Assembly: GCF_030166655.1 (NCBI RefSeq)
Contig: NZ_CP126446.1
Location: 1,860,001-1,924,000, forward strand
DNA: 64,000 nt
Direction of reading: 5' to 3'
Origin: Pontibacillus chungwhensis
GTDB taxonomy: Bacteria > Bacillota > Bacilli > Bacillales > BH030062
Part shown: positions 10,438 to 20,340 of the stretch, piece by piece
How the letters are laid out: each line of letters begins with the position of its first letter
Position numbering within the stretch: position 1 is the first letter of the stretch
Notes under the pieces: model-generated
Seen by the model: only the letters and a program-made list of their open reading frames with translations
What the model was told of the DNA's origin: nothing
Databases searched by the model: none
Position numbers and translations under genes: made by a program

Positions 10438-11058
10438 GTGATAGACGAGAAAGGGATTTTATTTATTTTGTCCGGTCCTTCCGGAGTTGGAAAGGGGACA
10501 GTAAGGAAGTCTCTTTTTGAAAAGGATACAGATCTGAAATATTCTATTTCGATGACAACCAGATCTCCACGAGAAGGGGAAGTAGATGGTGTTGATTACT
10601 TCTTTAAGAGTAAAGAGGAATTTGAAACGCTAATCGAGAATAAAAAGTTGATTGAATATGCTCAGTACGTGGGAAATTATTATGGAACGCCGAAAGATTA
10701 TGTTGAACAACAACTTGAAGCTGGTAATGATGTATTCCTTGAAATTGAAGTCCAGGGCGCATTACAGGTGAAAGAAAACTTCCCTCAAGGAGTTTTTGTA
10801 TTCTTAATCCCACCAAGTCTTGAGGAATTAAAAGACCGCATTATTAGTCGCGGTACAGAAACAGAAGAATTGGTTCGAAATCGTTTAGCAGCAGCAAAAG
10901 AAGAAATTGAAATGATGGATTATTACGATTATGTAGTAGTCAACGATCAAATTGATCGTGCGGTAGATACCGTTCAGTCCATTGTAAGAAGTGAACACTG
11001 CAAGCGAGATCGAGTAGCTAAACAATACAAACAAGCATTGGAGCGTGATGATTCATGA
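10438..11058 (+). CDS. gmk: Guanylate kinase
   Basis: ATP-dependent phosphorylation of GMP to GDP. It has 206 residues with the P-loop [10 protein letters not shown] at residues ~11-20 and the GMP-binding [15 protein letters not shown]. The start is GTG at 10438 ([13 protein letters not shown]) after GTAGGAG with 6-7 nt spacing. The same frame runs back into remA to an ATG at 10348, but that extension has no family counterpart and no ribosome-binding site. The stop overlaps the rpoZ start (ATGA). Confidence 0.95.
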   Translation: MIDEKGILFILSGPSGVGKGTVRKSLFEKDTDLKYSISMTTRSPREGEVDGVDYFFKSKEEFETLIENKKLIEYAQYVGNYYGTPKDYVEQQLEAGNDVFLEIEVQGALQVKENFPQGVFVFLIPPSLEELKDRIISRGTETEELVRNRLAAAKEEIEMMDYYDYVVVNDQIDRAVDTVQSIVRSEHCKRDRVAKQYKQALERDDS

Positions 11059-11255
11059 TGTTAGAACCATCCATTGATTCTCTTATGGAATCCATTAATT
11101 CAAAGTATACGTTAGTAACGATTTCAGCTCGACGAGCACGTCAAATGCAAGAAACAAACAAGTATTTAATTGACTCTTTTGATTCAAAGAAATACGTGGG
11201 GATTGCACTTGAAGAAATTAAAGAAGGCAAACTTCATTATAAACACGAAGAATAA
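11055..11255 (+). CDS. rpoZ: DNA-directed RNA polymerase omega subunit
   Basis: A 66-residue omega subunit that stabilises the RNA polymerase beta-prime subunit. The family signature [20 protein letters not shown] and SARRARQMQ is clear. Two consecutive ATG codons (11055 and 11058) are possible starts; the first overlaps the gmk stop. The protein ends HYKHEE, acidic as is usual. It is followed directly by a hairpin terminator before coaBC. Confidence 0.93.
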   Translation: MMLEPSIDSLMESINSKYTLVTISARRARQMQETNKYLIDSFDSKKYVGIALEEIKEGKLHYKHEE

Positions 11256-11280
11256 CAACCTTACTAAGGTTGTTATTTTT
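11253..11280 (+). terminator. Intrinsic terminator or attenuator between rpoZ and coaBC
   Basis: Stem AACAACCTTA paired with TAAGGTTGTT, very short loop, followed by ATTTTT. It ends 26 bases before the coaBC start, so it may only reduce, not abolish, read-through. Confidence 0.7.
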
Positions 11281-11305
11281 ATGTAGATGGGAAGGATGGG
11301 TAATC

Positions 11306-12511
11306 ATGCTTAAAGGAAAGAAGGTTGTCTTAGGTGTCTCAGGTGGTATAGCGGCTTATAAAGCTTGTGCTTTAACGAGTAAACTTGTCCAAGCGGGTGC
11401 AGATGTCACCGTCATTATGACAAGCAGTGCAACAGAGTTCGTCACGCCTTTAACGTTTCAGGCATTGTCACGAAATCCGGTTTATACTGATACATTTGAT
11501 GAAAAGATTCCTGAACAAATCTCACATATTGATGTAGCCGATTGGGCTGATTTGATAATTCTTGCCCCTGCTACAGCCAATCTTATAGGGAAAGTTGCAA
11601 ATGGGATAGCTGATGACATGCTTACGACAACCTTATTAGCAAGTGAGGCTCCTGTGTATGTAGCACCCGCTATGAACGTGCATATGTATGCCCACCCCGC
11701 TGTTCAAAACAATTTAAAAAAACTCGAAACATATGGCTATCGTTTTATAGAACCTGGTGAAGGTTATTTAGCTTGTGGGTATGTTGGGAAGGGTCGATTA
11801 GAAGAACCTGAAACCATTGTCTCAGTATTGGAGCAGCAAGAAAGTCTCTCACTTCCCCTTAAAGGTAAGAAGGTTCTCGTTACAGCGGGACCAACGCGTG
11901 AAAGGGTGGACCCTGTCCGGTTCTTTACAAACTTTTCAACAGGAAAAATGGGTTATGCATTTGCGCAAAAAGCTAGAGAGCTTGGAGCTAACGTCATCCT
12001 TGTCTCAGGCCCTGTGACAATTGATCCACCTAGTGGTATAAAGGTTATTCAGACCGAGTCAGCTCAAGAAATGTATGAAGCGGTTATGAAAGAACTAGAC
12101 AATGTAGATGTTGTCATTAAGACTGCCGCTGTAGCTGATTATCGTCCTGCTGTGTTTCATGATCAAAAGATGAAGAAAAAAGAAGGGCCTTTATCGATTG
12201 AGATGGAGCGTACTAAAGACATTTTAGGTGAGATTGGGAAGGTTAAAACGGATCAATTTGTAGTTGGATTTGCAGCAGAAACCAATGAACCGATACATTA
12301 CGGGAAGCAAAAGCTCGCTAAAAAGAATGCGGATGCGATTGTTGTGAACAATGTAGCTGAAGCAGGAGCTGGTTTTGGTGCAGACACAAACGTCGTAACT
12401 TACTTAAATAAACATGGGTTAGAATGGAGCCTTCCTCTTCAATCAAAAGAAGACGTAGCGCACAAAATTTTAATTCAGGTGTCAGATGAGCTAAAGGATG
12501 GTCAGAAGTGA
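11306..12511 (+). CDS. coaBC: Bifunctional phosphopantothenoylcysteine decarboxylase / phosphopantothenate-cysteine ligase
   Basis: Two consecutive coenzyme A synthesis steps on one chain of 401 residues. The N-terminal CoaC flavoprotein half shows GVSGGIAAYKAC, the catalytic-His region QISHIDVADWAD and APAMNVHMYAHPAVQ. The C-terminal CoaB half starts near residue 187 with KVLVTAGPTRERVDPVRF and carries the lysine-rich KMKKK motif and AADYRP-like AAVADYRP. The ATG at 11306 follows GGAAGGATGGG; a 12-residue upstream extension in frame would start inside the terminator. The stop overlaps the GTG of priA. Confidence 0.95.
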   Translation: MLKGKKVVLGVSGGIAAYKACALTSKLVQAGADVTVIMTSSATEFVTPLTFQALSRNPVYTDTFDEKIPEQISHIDVADWADLIILAPATANLIGKVANGIADDMLTTTLLASEAPVYVAPAMNVHMYAHPAVQNNLKKLETYGYRFIEPGEGYLACGYVGKGRLEEPETIVSVLEQQESLSLPLKGKKVLVTAGPTRERVDPVRFFTNFSTGKMGYAFAQKARELGANVILVSGPVTIDPPSGIKVIQTESAQEMYEAVMKELDNVDVVIKTAAVADYRPAVFHDQKMKKKEGPLSIEMERTKDILGEIGKVKTDQFVVGFAAETNEPIHYGKQKLAKKNADAIVVNNVAEAGAGFGADTNVVTYLNKHGLEWSLPLQSKEDVAHKILIQVSDELKDGQK

Positions 12512-14919
12512 ATATTGCACGAGTCATTGTAGATGTGCCTACAAGTCAAACCAATCGTCCATTTGATTATAAAATACCAGAGCACCTTATGGGTGTCGTA
12601 ACTCCTGGTATGCGCGTCATTATACCTTTTGGGCCGCGAAAGATCATGGGGTTTGTCTTACAGGTGACAGATCAGACCAGTTTTAGCCGCTTAAAATATA
12701 TACAAGATGTGATGGATTTAACACCAGTCTTAACCCCTGAACTTATACAACTTGGCAGGTGGATCTCAGAGTCAACGCTTTGCTTCTATGTTTCAGCTTA
12801 CCAAGCTATGCTCCCTCAATTGCTGAAAGCGAAGTATGAGAAAGAGCTCTGGCTTTTGGCTGAACAAGATTCTATACCAGAAGAATTAGATCCTTTATTT
12901 GGGGGAAGAGGCGTTATCCCTTATGAAGAAATTGAAGCTTCTCCTATGACGTATTCTAAGCTTCAAAAGTATATTCAAGAAGGCGTCGTAGAGGTTCATT
13001 ACAAAGTAAAGGGCAAAGAAACAAAGAAAAAAGAAATGTATATTGTGCCTGCTGTGCCTCCGCATCACTTAGAAGAGATCTATCATGACACTCCTAAACA
13101 AGCTAAGAAACAACGTTTAATACTTGCATATTTTATTGATTATCCGGATGAAATTTTGCAAAAAGCTTTACTAGAAGAATTGAAGACAACAAGAGCCTCT
13201 TTAAAGCCATTGCTTGAAAAAGGAATTTTGAAGACTGTTTCAAAAGAAGTGTATCGTGATCCTTATGAACAAAGAGAGTATGAAAGGACCCAGCCTTTTC
13301 CCTTAACTGAGGAGCAGCAAGAAGCTATTGAACCTGTTCTCGCTTCAATTGAGGAGAAACGACATGTGCCCTTTCTTCTTCACGGTGTAACGGGGAGCGG
13401 TAAGACAGAAGTGTATCTTCAGTCCATTCAACAGGTGCTCGATGAAGGTCGTGAAGCCATTGTACTTGTCCCTGAAATTGCCCTTACCCCTCAAATGGTA
13501 GAGCGTTTTAAAGGACGTTTTGGTTCAAGAGTGGCCGTACTACATAGTGCCTTATCTGCAGGTGAAAAGTTTGATGAGTGGAGAAAGATTCAACGAAAAG
13601 AGGTGCAGGTAGCTGTGGGGGCTCGCTCCGCTATATTTGCCCCTTTTGAGAAGATCGGCATTATTATTATTGATGAGGAACACGAATCTAGTTATAAGCA
13701 AGAAGACTATCCGAGATACCACGCCAGGGATGTAGCCATTGAGCGAGGAAAGTATCATAATTGCCCTGTTGTACTAGGAAGTGCGACTCCAACCCTCGAA
13801 TCGTTCGCAAGGGCACAAAAAGATGTCTATCAACTTCTGACATTGAAAAAGCGAATGAACAATGCCAGCATGCCAGAAGTCGAGCTTGTCGACATGAGAG
13901 AGGAACTCCATGCTGGAAATCGGTCGATGTTCTCAATTAAGCTTCGAGAGAAAATAGAAGACCGCATTCAAAAAGGGGAGCAGGTCGTGCTCTTTCTAAA
14001 TAGACGTGGGTATTCTACATTTGTCATGTGCCGAGATTGCGGAGAGGTCAAAGAATGCCCTCATTGTGATATTGCTTTGACATATCACAGGAAAGCAGAA
14101 CGATTAAAGTGCCATTATTGTTCCCATGAAGAGCCTATGCCAAAGACATGTCCGAGCTGTGAGAGTGATACCATTCGCTACTTCGGTACTGGAACTCAAA
14201 AAGTAGAGGAGTCTCTCCAACAACTCATACCTGAGGTCAGAATTATTCGAATGGATGTAGATACAACTCGTCGAAAAGGTTCACATGAAAGATTGTTAAC
14301 GAAATTCGCGGAGAAGGAAGCGGATGTTTTATTAGGGACTCAAATGATTGCTAAGGGGTTGGACTTTGGCAACGTAACCCTTGTTGGCGTTTTAGCTGCA
14401 GACTCATTGCTACACCTTCCTGACTTTCGCTCCTCAGAGAAAACGTTTCAGTTATTAACTCAGGTTAGTGGCCGTGCCGGAAGACATACGCTACCTGGTG
14501 AGGTTATTGTCCAGAGTTATACACCTGAGCACTACAGTATTGAAATGGCAAGTCAGTATGATTTCGAAGCTTTCTATAAGAAGGAAATGAAAATGAGGAA
14601 AACGTTCCGTTATCCTCCTTATTACTTTTTGACCCTTTTAACTGTATCTCATCCTAACCATTTGTACACAATGGATGTAACGCAGAAGATGGTGCAATTC
14701 TTGCGTGATCACCTATCGGATCAAGCGATTATTTTAGGTCCTACACCATCACCGCTGACCAGGATCAAAGATAGATATCGATATCAATGCATGATAAAAT
14801 ATAGAGATGAACCTACATTACACAAGGTCATGAATCGACTATTTCAAATATATGAGGACGCTATTCAACAAAAGGATTTGCAGCTCACAATCGATTTTCA
14901 ACCGTACCAGCTAATGTAA
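12508..14919 (+). CDS. priA: Primosomal protein N' (replication restart helicase PriA)
   Basis: A 3'-5' superfamily 2 helicase of 803 residues that reloads the replisome at collapsed forks. Features in order: N-terminal 3'BD domain ([16 protein letters not shown]), Walker [13 protein letters not shown], the DEEH box, the zinc-binding segment with paired cysteines ([13 protein letters not shown] and [17 protein letters not shown]), motif V/VI ([21 protein letters not shown]) and the C-terminal domain. The start is GTG at 12508, overlapping the coaBC stop (GTGA). In B. subtilis def follows priA; here fmt follows after 16 bases. Confidence 0.95.
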   Translation: MNIARVIVDVPTSQTNRPFDYKIPEHLMGVVTPGMRVIIPFGPRKIMGFVLQVTDQTSFSRLKYIQDVMDLTPVLTPELIQLGRWISESTLCFYVSAYQAMLPQLLKAKYEKELWLLAEQDSIPEELDPLFGGRGVIPYEEIEASPMTYSKLQKYIQEGVVEVHYKVKGKETKKKEMYIVPAVPPHHLEEIYHDTPKQAKKQRLILAYFIDYPDEILQKALLEELKTTRASLKPLLEKGILKTVSKEVYRDPYEQREYERTQPFPLTEEQQEAIEPVLASIEEKRHVPFLLHGVTGSGKTEVYLQSIQQVLDEGREAIVLVPEIALTPQMVERFKGRFGSRVAVLHSALSAGEKFDEWRKIQRKEVQVAVGARSAIFAPFEKIGIIIIDEEHESSYKQEDYPRYHARDVAIERGKYHNCPVVLGSATPTLESFARAQKDVYQLLTLKKRMNNASMPEVELVDMREELHAGNRSMFSIKLREKIEDRIQKGEQVVLFLNRRGYSTFVMCRDCGEVKECPHCDIALTYHRKAERLKCHYCSHEEPMPKTCPSCESDTIRYFGTGTQKVEESLQQLIPEVRIIRMDVDTTRRKGSHERLLTKFAEKEADVLLGTQMIAKGLDFGNVTLVGVLAADSLLHLPDFRSSEKTFQLLTQVSGRAGRHTLPGEVIVQSYTPEHYSIEMASQYDFEAFYKKEMKMRKTFRYPPYYFLTLLTVSHPNHLYTMDVTQKMVQFLRDHLSDQAIILGPTPSPLTRIKDRYRYQCMIKYRDEPTLHKVMNRLFQIYEDAIQQKDLQLTIDFQPYQLM

Positions 14920-14935
14920 GAAAGGAGATGTTGAA

Positions 14936-15883
14936 ATGAAGCGTATCGTATTTATGGGGACGCCTGATTTTGCTGTACCCGTTTTACAACAATTAATTGC
15001 AGATCAATATAATGTGGTGGCTGTAGTCACCCAGCCAGACCGACCGAAAGGGAGAAAGAGGGAAATGACGCCACCACCTGTTAAAGTAGAAGCAGAGCGG
15101 CACCATATTCCTGTTCTTCAGCCTGAAAAGATCAAGCATGAATATAAAGATGTATTAGAGTATAATCCAGACCTTATTGTCACAGCTGCATTTGGTCAAA
15201 TCTTACCAAAAGAATTATTAGAGGTGCCGGAGTATGGCTGTATAAACGTCCATGCATCGATTCTCCCTGAACTAAGAGGAGGAGCGCCGATCCACTACTC
15301 TATACTTGAAGGTAAGAAAGAAACTGGTGTCACTATTATGTATATGGTAGAAGCCCTAGATGCAGGGGACATTCTTTCAAAGCGTACAGTAGCGATTGAA
15401 GAGGAAGACCACGTTGGTACCCTTCACGATAAGCTTTCAGAAGTGGGGGCAGCACTCTTGCACGACACATTACCTGAATTACTGGATGGTAAGATCACGC
15501 CTGTTAAACAGGATGAAAGTCAGGTAACGTTTGCTTCTAATATAAAACGTGAGCAAGAACGTATTAATTGGAATCAAGATGCGGAGACGGTTTACAATCA
15601 CATACGCGGGTTACACCCATGGCCTGTAGCGTTTACAACTTGGAACGGTAAGCCCATGAAAGTTTGGTGGGGAGTTAAAGTTCAAGACAATTTTGCTGGA
15701 AAGCCAGGGGAAGTAGTTCGTTTAGATGAAGATGGATTTGTAGTCGTTTGCGGAAACGGCATGGGAATTAAATTAACAGATATCCAACCTTCTGGGAAAA
15801 AACGAATGAGTGCAGGTGACTTTCTAAGAGGGGCAGGTCAATCCCTTCAAAAAGGGGACCTACTAGGTGAAGAAAATGAGTGA
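14936..15883 (+). CDS. fmt: Methionyl-tRNA formyltransferase
   Basis: Formylates initiator Met-tRNA with 10-formyl-tetrahydrofolate; 315 residues. The N-terminal Rossmann domain starts [18 protein letters not shown]. The catalytic residues sit in [21 protein letters not shown] (Asn, His) and ALDAGDIL (Asp). The C-terminal OB-like domain contains LHPWPVAFT. The ATG at 14936 follows AAGGAGATG. The gene directly follows priA, with no def between them, so the deformylase that removes this formyl group must be encoded elsewhere. The 3' end overlaps rsmB. Confidence 0.95.
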   Translation: MKRIVFMGTPDFAVPVLQQLIADQYNVVAVVTQPDRPKGRKREMTPPPVKVEAERHHIPVLQPEKIKHEYKDVLEYNPDLIVTAAFGQILPKELLEVPEYGCINVHASILPELRGGAPIHYSILEGKKETGVTIMYMVEALDAGDILSKRTVAIEEEDHVGTLHDKLSEVGAALLHDTLPELLDGKITPVKQDESQVTFASNIKREQERINWNQDAETVYNHIRGLHPWPVAFTTWNGKPMKVWWGVKVQDNFAGKPGEVVRLDEDGFVVVCGNGMGIKLTDIQPSGKKRMSAGDFLRGAGQSLQKGDLLGEENE

Positions 15884-17225
15884 AATGGCTCTTAGAAACG
15901 CAGCATTAGATATTGTAAGTCGTGTTGGTGAAAATGGGGGATATAGCCATCTTTTAATTCATCAAACAATCGAAAAAAGAGGTCTCTCCGATCGAGATAC
16001 CTCTTTATTAACGGAAATTGTTTACGGCACGATCCAACGAAAGGATACGTTAGATTACTACATCACACCATTTGTCAAGAATAAGAAGAAGTTAAAACCT
16101 TGGGTGCTTTGGCTTCTTTATATGTCCTGTTATCAGATGGTTTACTTAGAGCGTGTGCCGGACCATGCTATTATTCATGAAGCCGTCGAGATTGCGAAGA
16201 AACGCGGACATAAGGGCATTGTTTCAATGGTAAATGGAGTGCTCAGAAACCTTCAAAGAAAGGGAGTGCCCTCTCTTGATCAGATTGATGACCCTATTGA
16301 ACGAGTTGCCATTGAAACAAGTCACCCCAAATGGATGGTCAAACGTTGGAGTGACATGTATGGCCTTGAAGAAACGGCTAAAATGTGCCGACAGAATCTC
16401 GAAAGACCGACAATGTCTGTTCGTGTGAATACAACACGTTTCTCAAGAGATCAAGTGATGGAGACGCTAAAAGAAGATGGATTTGACTGCGAAGAATCGA
16501 TTCTTTCTCCGCAAGGGATTATCATTTTCTCAGGTAACATTCTACACCACTCCATTTTTAAAGAGGGCGGCGTAACCGTTCAAGATGAAAGTTCAATGCT
16601 TGTCGCTGAAATGATGAACCTAGAAGAGGGCATGCATGTGCTTGATTCTTGTAGTGCTCCTGGTGGGAAATCGACTCATATAGCTGAGAAGATGAACAAT
16701 ACAGGTCAGGTAGCTTCTTTTGATCTTCACAAGAAGAAAGTAAAGCTCGTAGCAGAAAAGGCGAACCAGCTAGGGTTAACGAATATCTCCACAGCCCAGG
16801 CAGATGCGAGACACCTTCCTGAGTTAATCGGGGCTGAATCGTTTGACAGGGTACTATTAGATGCTCCGTGTTCTGGCCTTGGTGTTGTTAGGGGTAAACC
16901 AGACATTAAATATTCGAAAACAGAAGACGATATTGATTCATTATCTGCTATTCAAAAAGAGCTTCTTGAATCCGTCAGCGCATTAATGAAAAAACATGGT
17001 ACACTAGTATATAGCACTTGTACGGTAGATCGGCAGGAGAACGAAGAAGTCATCCAATCTTTTTTAAGCCGTCATCCTGATTTTGAAGTGGACAAAGCTT
17101 TCTTTAATGAATTACCTGAAGAATGTAAGGATCTCCCTGGTATCAGTGAATGGGGCCTTCAACTTTTCCCTCAAGACTTTGATACGGATGGGTTCTTCTT
17201 AACACGCCTTAAGCGCAAACAATAA
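15876..17225 (+). CDS. rsmB: 16S rRNA (cytosine(967)-C(5))-methyltransferase RsmB
   Basis: SAM-dependent RNA m5C methyltransferase of 449 residues. The N-terminal NusB-like helical domain ([13 protein letters not shown]) is followed by the catalytic domain with SAM motif [17 protein letters not shown], first cysteine motif [10 protein letters not shown] and the nucleophile motif [15 protein letters not shown]. The ATG at 15876 is preferred because AGGTGA lies five bases upstream; a GTG at 15867 falls inside that ribosome-binding site. The gene overlaps fmt by eight bases. In B. subtilis rlmN follows; here a 293-bp gap does. Confidence 0.94.
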   Translation: MSEMALRNAALDIVSRVGENGGYSHLLIHQTIEKRGLSDRDTSLLTEIVYGTIQRKDTLDYYITPFVKNKKKLKPWVLWLLYMSCYQMVYLERVPDHAIIHEAVEIAKKRGHKGIVSMVNGVLRNLQRKGVPSLDQIDDPIERVAIETSHPKWMVKRWSDMYGLEETAKMCRQNLERPTMSVRVNTTRFSRDQVMETLKEDGFDCEESILSPQGIIIFSGNILHHSIFKEGGVTVQDESSMLVAEMMNLEEGMHVLDSCSAPGGKSTHIAEKMNNTGQVASFDLHKKKVKLVAEKANQLGLTNISTAQADARHLPELIGAESFDRVLLDAPCSGLGVVRGKPDIKYSKTEDDIDSLSAIQKELLESVSALMKKHGTLVYSTCTVDRQENEEVIQSFLSRHPDFEVDKAFFNELPEECKDLPGISEWGLQLFPQDFDTDGFFLTRLKRKQ

Positions 17226-17250
17226 GAAGTATTATAAAAATATTTCGACT

Positions 17251-17297
17251 CTTTTTGGGTACCTATGATTAAGAGGTACTCAAAAGGGGAATTTTTT
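17251..17297 (+). terminator. Probable terminator after rsmB
   Basis: Inverted repeat CTTTTTGGGTACCT with AGGTACTCAAAAG (a bulge and one mismatch), followed a few bases later by a six-T run. Confidence 0.6.
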
Positions 17298-17391
17298 GTA
17301 AAAGATGATAATGCAACAATAGAGATTCGTAGAAATGCTTTCTGGATGAAGCGCTTCTGCTAAAAGTTTATGTGTTGGATGAAAATGGGTA

Positions 17392-17432
17392 GTCAGTTTA
17401 AAGACTTCTCATTTTAAGAATGGTAAACTGAC
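17392..17432 (+). repeat. Inverted repeat in the rsmB-prpC gap
   Basis: Exact 9-bp arms GTCAGTTTA (17392-17400) and TAAACTGAC (17424-17432) around a 23-base loop. It has no T tail and sits in the gap where rlmN is found in B. subtilis. It may be an operator, an RNA element or a scar; nothing in it looks coding. Confidence 0.45.
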
Positions 17433-17457
17433 AAGTAATGAACGGGAATTAAAAACG

Positions 17458-17497
17458 GATAGAAGCCTTCATTAGCTTCTATCGTATTCAGTTTTAA
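17458..17497 (+). other. Hairpin just upstream of prpC
   Basis: Exact 9-bp stem GATAGAAGC (17458-17466) and GCTTCTATC (17475-17483), followed by an interrupted T-rich stretch. It resembles a weak terminator or leader hairpin ending 35 bases before the prpC start. Confidence 0.45.
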
Positions 17498-17518
17498 TTT
17501 AGAGACGAGGTGAAACCC

Positions 17519-18274
17519 ATGAATGGTTATTTTTTAACGGACAAAGGACAAGTCCGGAGCCATAATGAGGATGCTGGGGGAATTTTCTTTAACCAACATA
17601 GTCAGGTGTTAGCCGTCGTAGCAGACGGGATGGGTGGGCATAGAGCTGGAGACGTAGCAAGTAATATTGCAACGACTTCTTTACATAACAAGTGGTTTGA
17701 TGCTCAACCAATCTCTACAGCAGAAGAAGCAGAAAGTTGGCTGCAAGAGACTGTTAAAAGTGTGAACCAAGAATTATTCCAATATGCTCTAAATCATGAA
17801 GAATGCAAAGGGATGGGCACAACCATTGTGGCAGCTATTTGTACACAAGAATTCGTTTCTGTTGCTCATATTGGAGATAGCCGCTGCTATCTTTCTAATG
17901 AGTTTGGCTTTAAGCAAATAACTGAAGATCACTCTTTGGTTAATGAACTTGTAAGAGCCGGTCAAATTTCTAAAGAAGATGCTGAACACCATCCAAGAAA
18001 AAACGTTTTATTAAAAGCGCTTGGTACAGAGTCCGAAACGAGTGTAGACATTAATACAGTCATCTGGGAAGAAGACGATAAGTTGTTACTTTGTTCAGAT
18101 GGATTATCTAATAAAATGGCAGATGAGGAGCTTGTTGAGTTTGTACAAGAACCCCTCCCTCTTGAGAAAGCGGCTGAAAAACTTGTAACCATTGCAAATG
18201 AGCGCGGGGGAGAAGATAATATTTCGTTAGTGCTCGTTCATCATGATGCACCAGCGGAAGAGGGTGTGTCTTAA
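17519..18274 (+). CDS. prpC: PP2C-family protein phosphatase PrpC
   Basis: A Mn/Mg-dependent serine/threonine phosphatase of 251 residues that reverses phosphorylation by PrkC. Metal-binding motifs are intact: SHNEDAGG, VVADGMGGH, HIGDSRCYL, LLCSDGL and GGEDNISLV. The ATG at 17519 follows AGGTGA with five bases spacing; a GTG at 17510 lies inside the ribosome-binding site. Its stop TAA shares one base with the prkC ATG, so kinase and phosphatase are translationally coupled. Confidence 0.94.
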   Translation: MNGYFLTDKGQVRSHNEDAGGIFFNQHSQVLAVVADGMGGHRAGDVASNIATTSLHNKWFDAQPISTAEEAESWLQETVKSVNQELFQYALNHEECKGMGTTIVAAICTQEFVSVAHIGDSRCYLSNEFGFKQITEDHSLVNELVRAGQISKEDAEHHPRKNVLLKALGTESETSVDINTVIWEEDDKLLLCSDGLSNKMADEELVEFVQEPLPLEKAAEKLVTIANERGGEDNISLVLVHHDAPAEEGVS

Positions 18275-20340
18275 TGCTTAATGGACATCTCTTGAATGAT
18301 CGTTATGAGATTAAAGAAACGATTGGTGGCGGAGGGATGGCGAACGTCTATTTAGGGCGAGATACAATCCTGAACCGTGACGTAGCTATCAAAGTACTTC
18401 GTTTAGAATACGCTAACGATGACGAATTTATAGCCAGGTTTCGAAGAGAAGCGCATTCTGCAACGAGTTTGTCACATCCTAATATAGTTAACATATATGA
18501 TGTGGGTGAAGAAGAACATATCTATTATATGGTAATGGAGTATGTAGATGGGATGACATTAAAGCAGTACATACAGTCATATGGCCCCCTCGATGTTCAA
18601 GAATCTCTTGATATTACGAAACAAATTACAGCCGCCATTACCCATGCTCATGATAATCATATTGTACACAGAGATATTAAACCTCAAAATATATTAATTG
18701 ATGAATACAAACAAGTAAAAGTGACGGATTTCGGTATTGCGATGGCTTTAAGTGCGACATCATTAACGCAAACCAACTCCGTTTTAGGTTCGGTTCATTA
18801 CCTGTCCCCTGAACAAGCAAGAGGGGGTATGGCGACCAAAAAGTCTGATATCTATTCTATTGGAATTGTCTTGTTCGAAATGCTTACGGGACGCCTCCCA
18901 TTTTCTGGGCAATCGCCTGTTTCCATAGCTTTGAAACACTTGCAGAGTGAGACCCCTTCCATGAAAAGATGGAATCCAAACGTGCCTCAAAGTGTGGAGA
19001 ATATTGTATTAAAGGCAACGGCGAAAGACCCTTTTCATAGGTACGGAGAAATATCAGAAATCGATGAAGACATCGAAACAGCCATGCTTCCTGAAAGGCA
19101 AGATGAGCCTAAATTTTCGGTTCCTTTAGACGATGATGAAGAAGTCACTAAAGCAATTCCAATTATTACGAATGATGCTTATCAATCTGAACGAACAGAG
19201 GATACTATTATACACCAGACCGACCATACGGAAGTTAGAGCTAACTCTGAGCCCGAATCCCCCGAAAAGCAGCCGTCAAAGAAAAAGCGGAAGTGGAAAG
19301 GGTGGGTCTTTGGAATTTTATTCACTTTAATTGGAGCAGGGGTCTTGGCCTTATTTCTTATTCCGGCATTCATGATACCGGATGACGTTGAAGTGACGGA
19401 TGTAAGCGGGTTGGAGTACGAGGAAGCCCTTAGTCAGCTAATGGAGCTTAACTTGAAAGTTAACCGTGAAGGTGTGAATTCTAATGAAGTAGAAGAAGGA
19501 AAGGTCATTCGGACCGAACCGGAAGCTGGTTCAACCGTAAAGGAAGGTTCTGAAATAACGGTTTACTCTAGTTTAGGCAAGGAGAAAGAAGAATTTAAGG
19601 ATTACGCAGGATCATCTTACGAGGAAACTAAGAAAGAATTAGAGGAGAAAGGGTACAAAAATATTTATCCAAACTTCGAGAATTCATCTGAATACGAAGA
19701 AGGTATGATTATTTCTAATGCTAATCCAATAGCAGGGGAAATGGTTCTTCCAGAAGAAACACCTGTCGTGTTTAGGGTTAGTAGTGGTCCAGAAGAAATT
19801 GATGTTCCGGGCGTGACAGGAAGCTCTATAGAGGAAGCCAAGTCAACTTTAGGAGATAAACTTAAGCTAGAAGAAGCTGGGCAAGAGTTTAGTACATCGG
19901 TTCCTAAAGGTCAAATTATTCGACAAGAGCCCTCTGCTAATCAAGAAGTTGTGGTAGGCTCAACCGTGAAAGTATGGGTTTCAAAAGGACAAGAGCCCCC
20001 TTCATATAAGACTATAACGAAGGAATATACGGTAGAAGTCGAACAAAATTCTACTCAAGATGACGATCAGTCAGAAGGTACTACCGGGGAAGACAACGGG
20101 GGGCAAGGCGAGCAGAATGAACAACCACAAGCCCCTGTTGAGAAAACGGTTAAAATCTATATCGATGATGAAAATGAAACGATGGATACGCCATATATTG
20201 ATGAGACAATTACGAAAACGAAAACATTCACGATCCCATTACGGGTGAAACAAGGTTCACCCGCTACTTACAGAGTAGACGTAGACGGTGATACGGTGAA
20301 AAAAGAAGAAGTATCCTATGAAGAAGGTGAAGCTGAATAG
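18274..20340 (+). CDS. prkC: PASTA-domain serine/threonine protein kinase PrkC
   Basis: A transmembrane kinase of 688 residues that senses muropeptides or lipid II and controls germination and cell-wall metabolism in relatives. The cytoplasmic kinase domain (about 10-270) has IGGGGMANVY, VAIKVL, HRDIKPQNIL and DFGIAM. A basic juxtamembrane stretch precedes one membrane helix near residues 347-369. Outside are three PASTA repeats (about 373-570) and an acidic Gln/Glu/Gly-rich linker with a small C-terminal beta domain. Start is the ATG at 18274 overlapping the prpC stop. The acidic extracellular tail would suit a saline habitat, but that is inference. Confidence 0.95.
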   Translation: MLNGHLLNDRYEIKETIGGGGMANVYLGRDTILNRDVAIKVLRLEYANDDEFIARFRREAHSATSLSHPNIVNIYDVGEEEHIYYMVMEYVDGMTLKQYIQSYGPLDVQESLDITKQITAAITHAHDNHIVHRDIKPQNILIDEYKQVKVTDFGIAMALSATSLTQTNSVLGSVHYLSPEQARGGMATKKSDIYSIGIVLFEMLTGRLPFSGQSPVSIALKHLQSETPSMKRWNPNVPQSVENIVLKATAKDPFHRYGEISEIDEDIETAMLPERQDEPKFSVPLDDDEEVTKAIPIITNDAYQSERTEDTIIHQTDHTEVRANSEPESPEKQPSKKKRKWKGWVFGILFTLIGAGVLALFLIPAFMIPDDVEVTDVSGLEYEEALSQLMELNLKVNREGVNSNEVEEGKVIRTEPEAGSTVKEGSEITVYSSLGKEKEEFKDYAGSSYEETKKELEEKGYKNIYPNFENSSEYEEGMIISNANPIAGEMVLPEETPVVFRVSSGPEEIDVPGVTGSSIEEAKSTLGDKLKLEEAGQEFSTSVPKGQIIRQEPSANQEVVVGSTVKVWVSKGQEPPSYKTITKEYTVEVEQNSTQDDDQSEGTTGEDNGGQGEQNEQPQAPVEKTVKIYIDDENETMDTPYIDETITKTKTFTIPLRVKQGSPATYRVDVDGDTVKKEEVSYEEGEAE

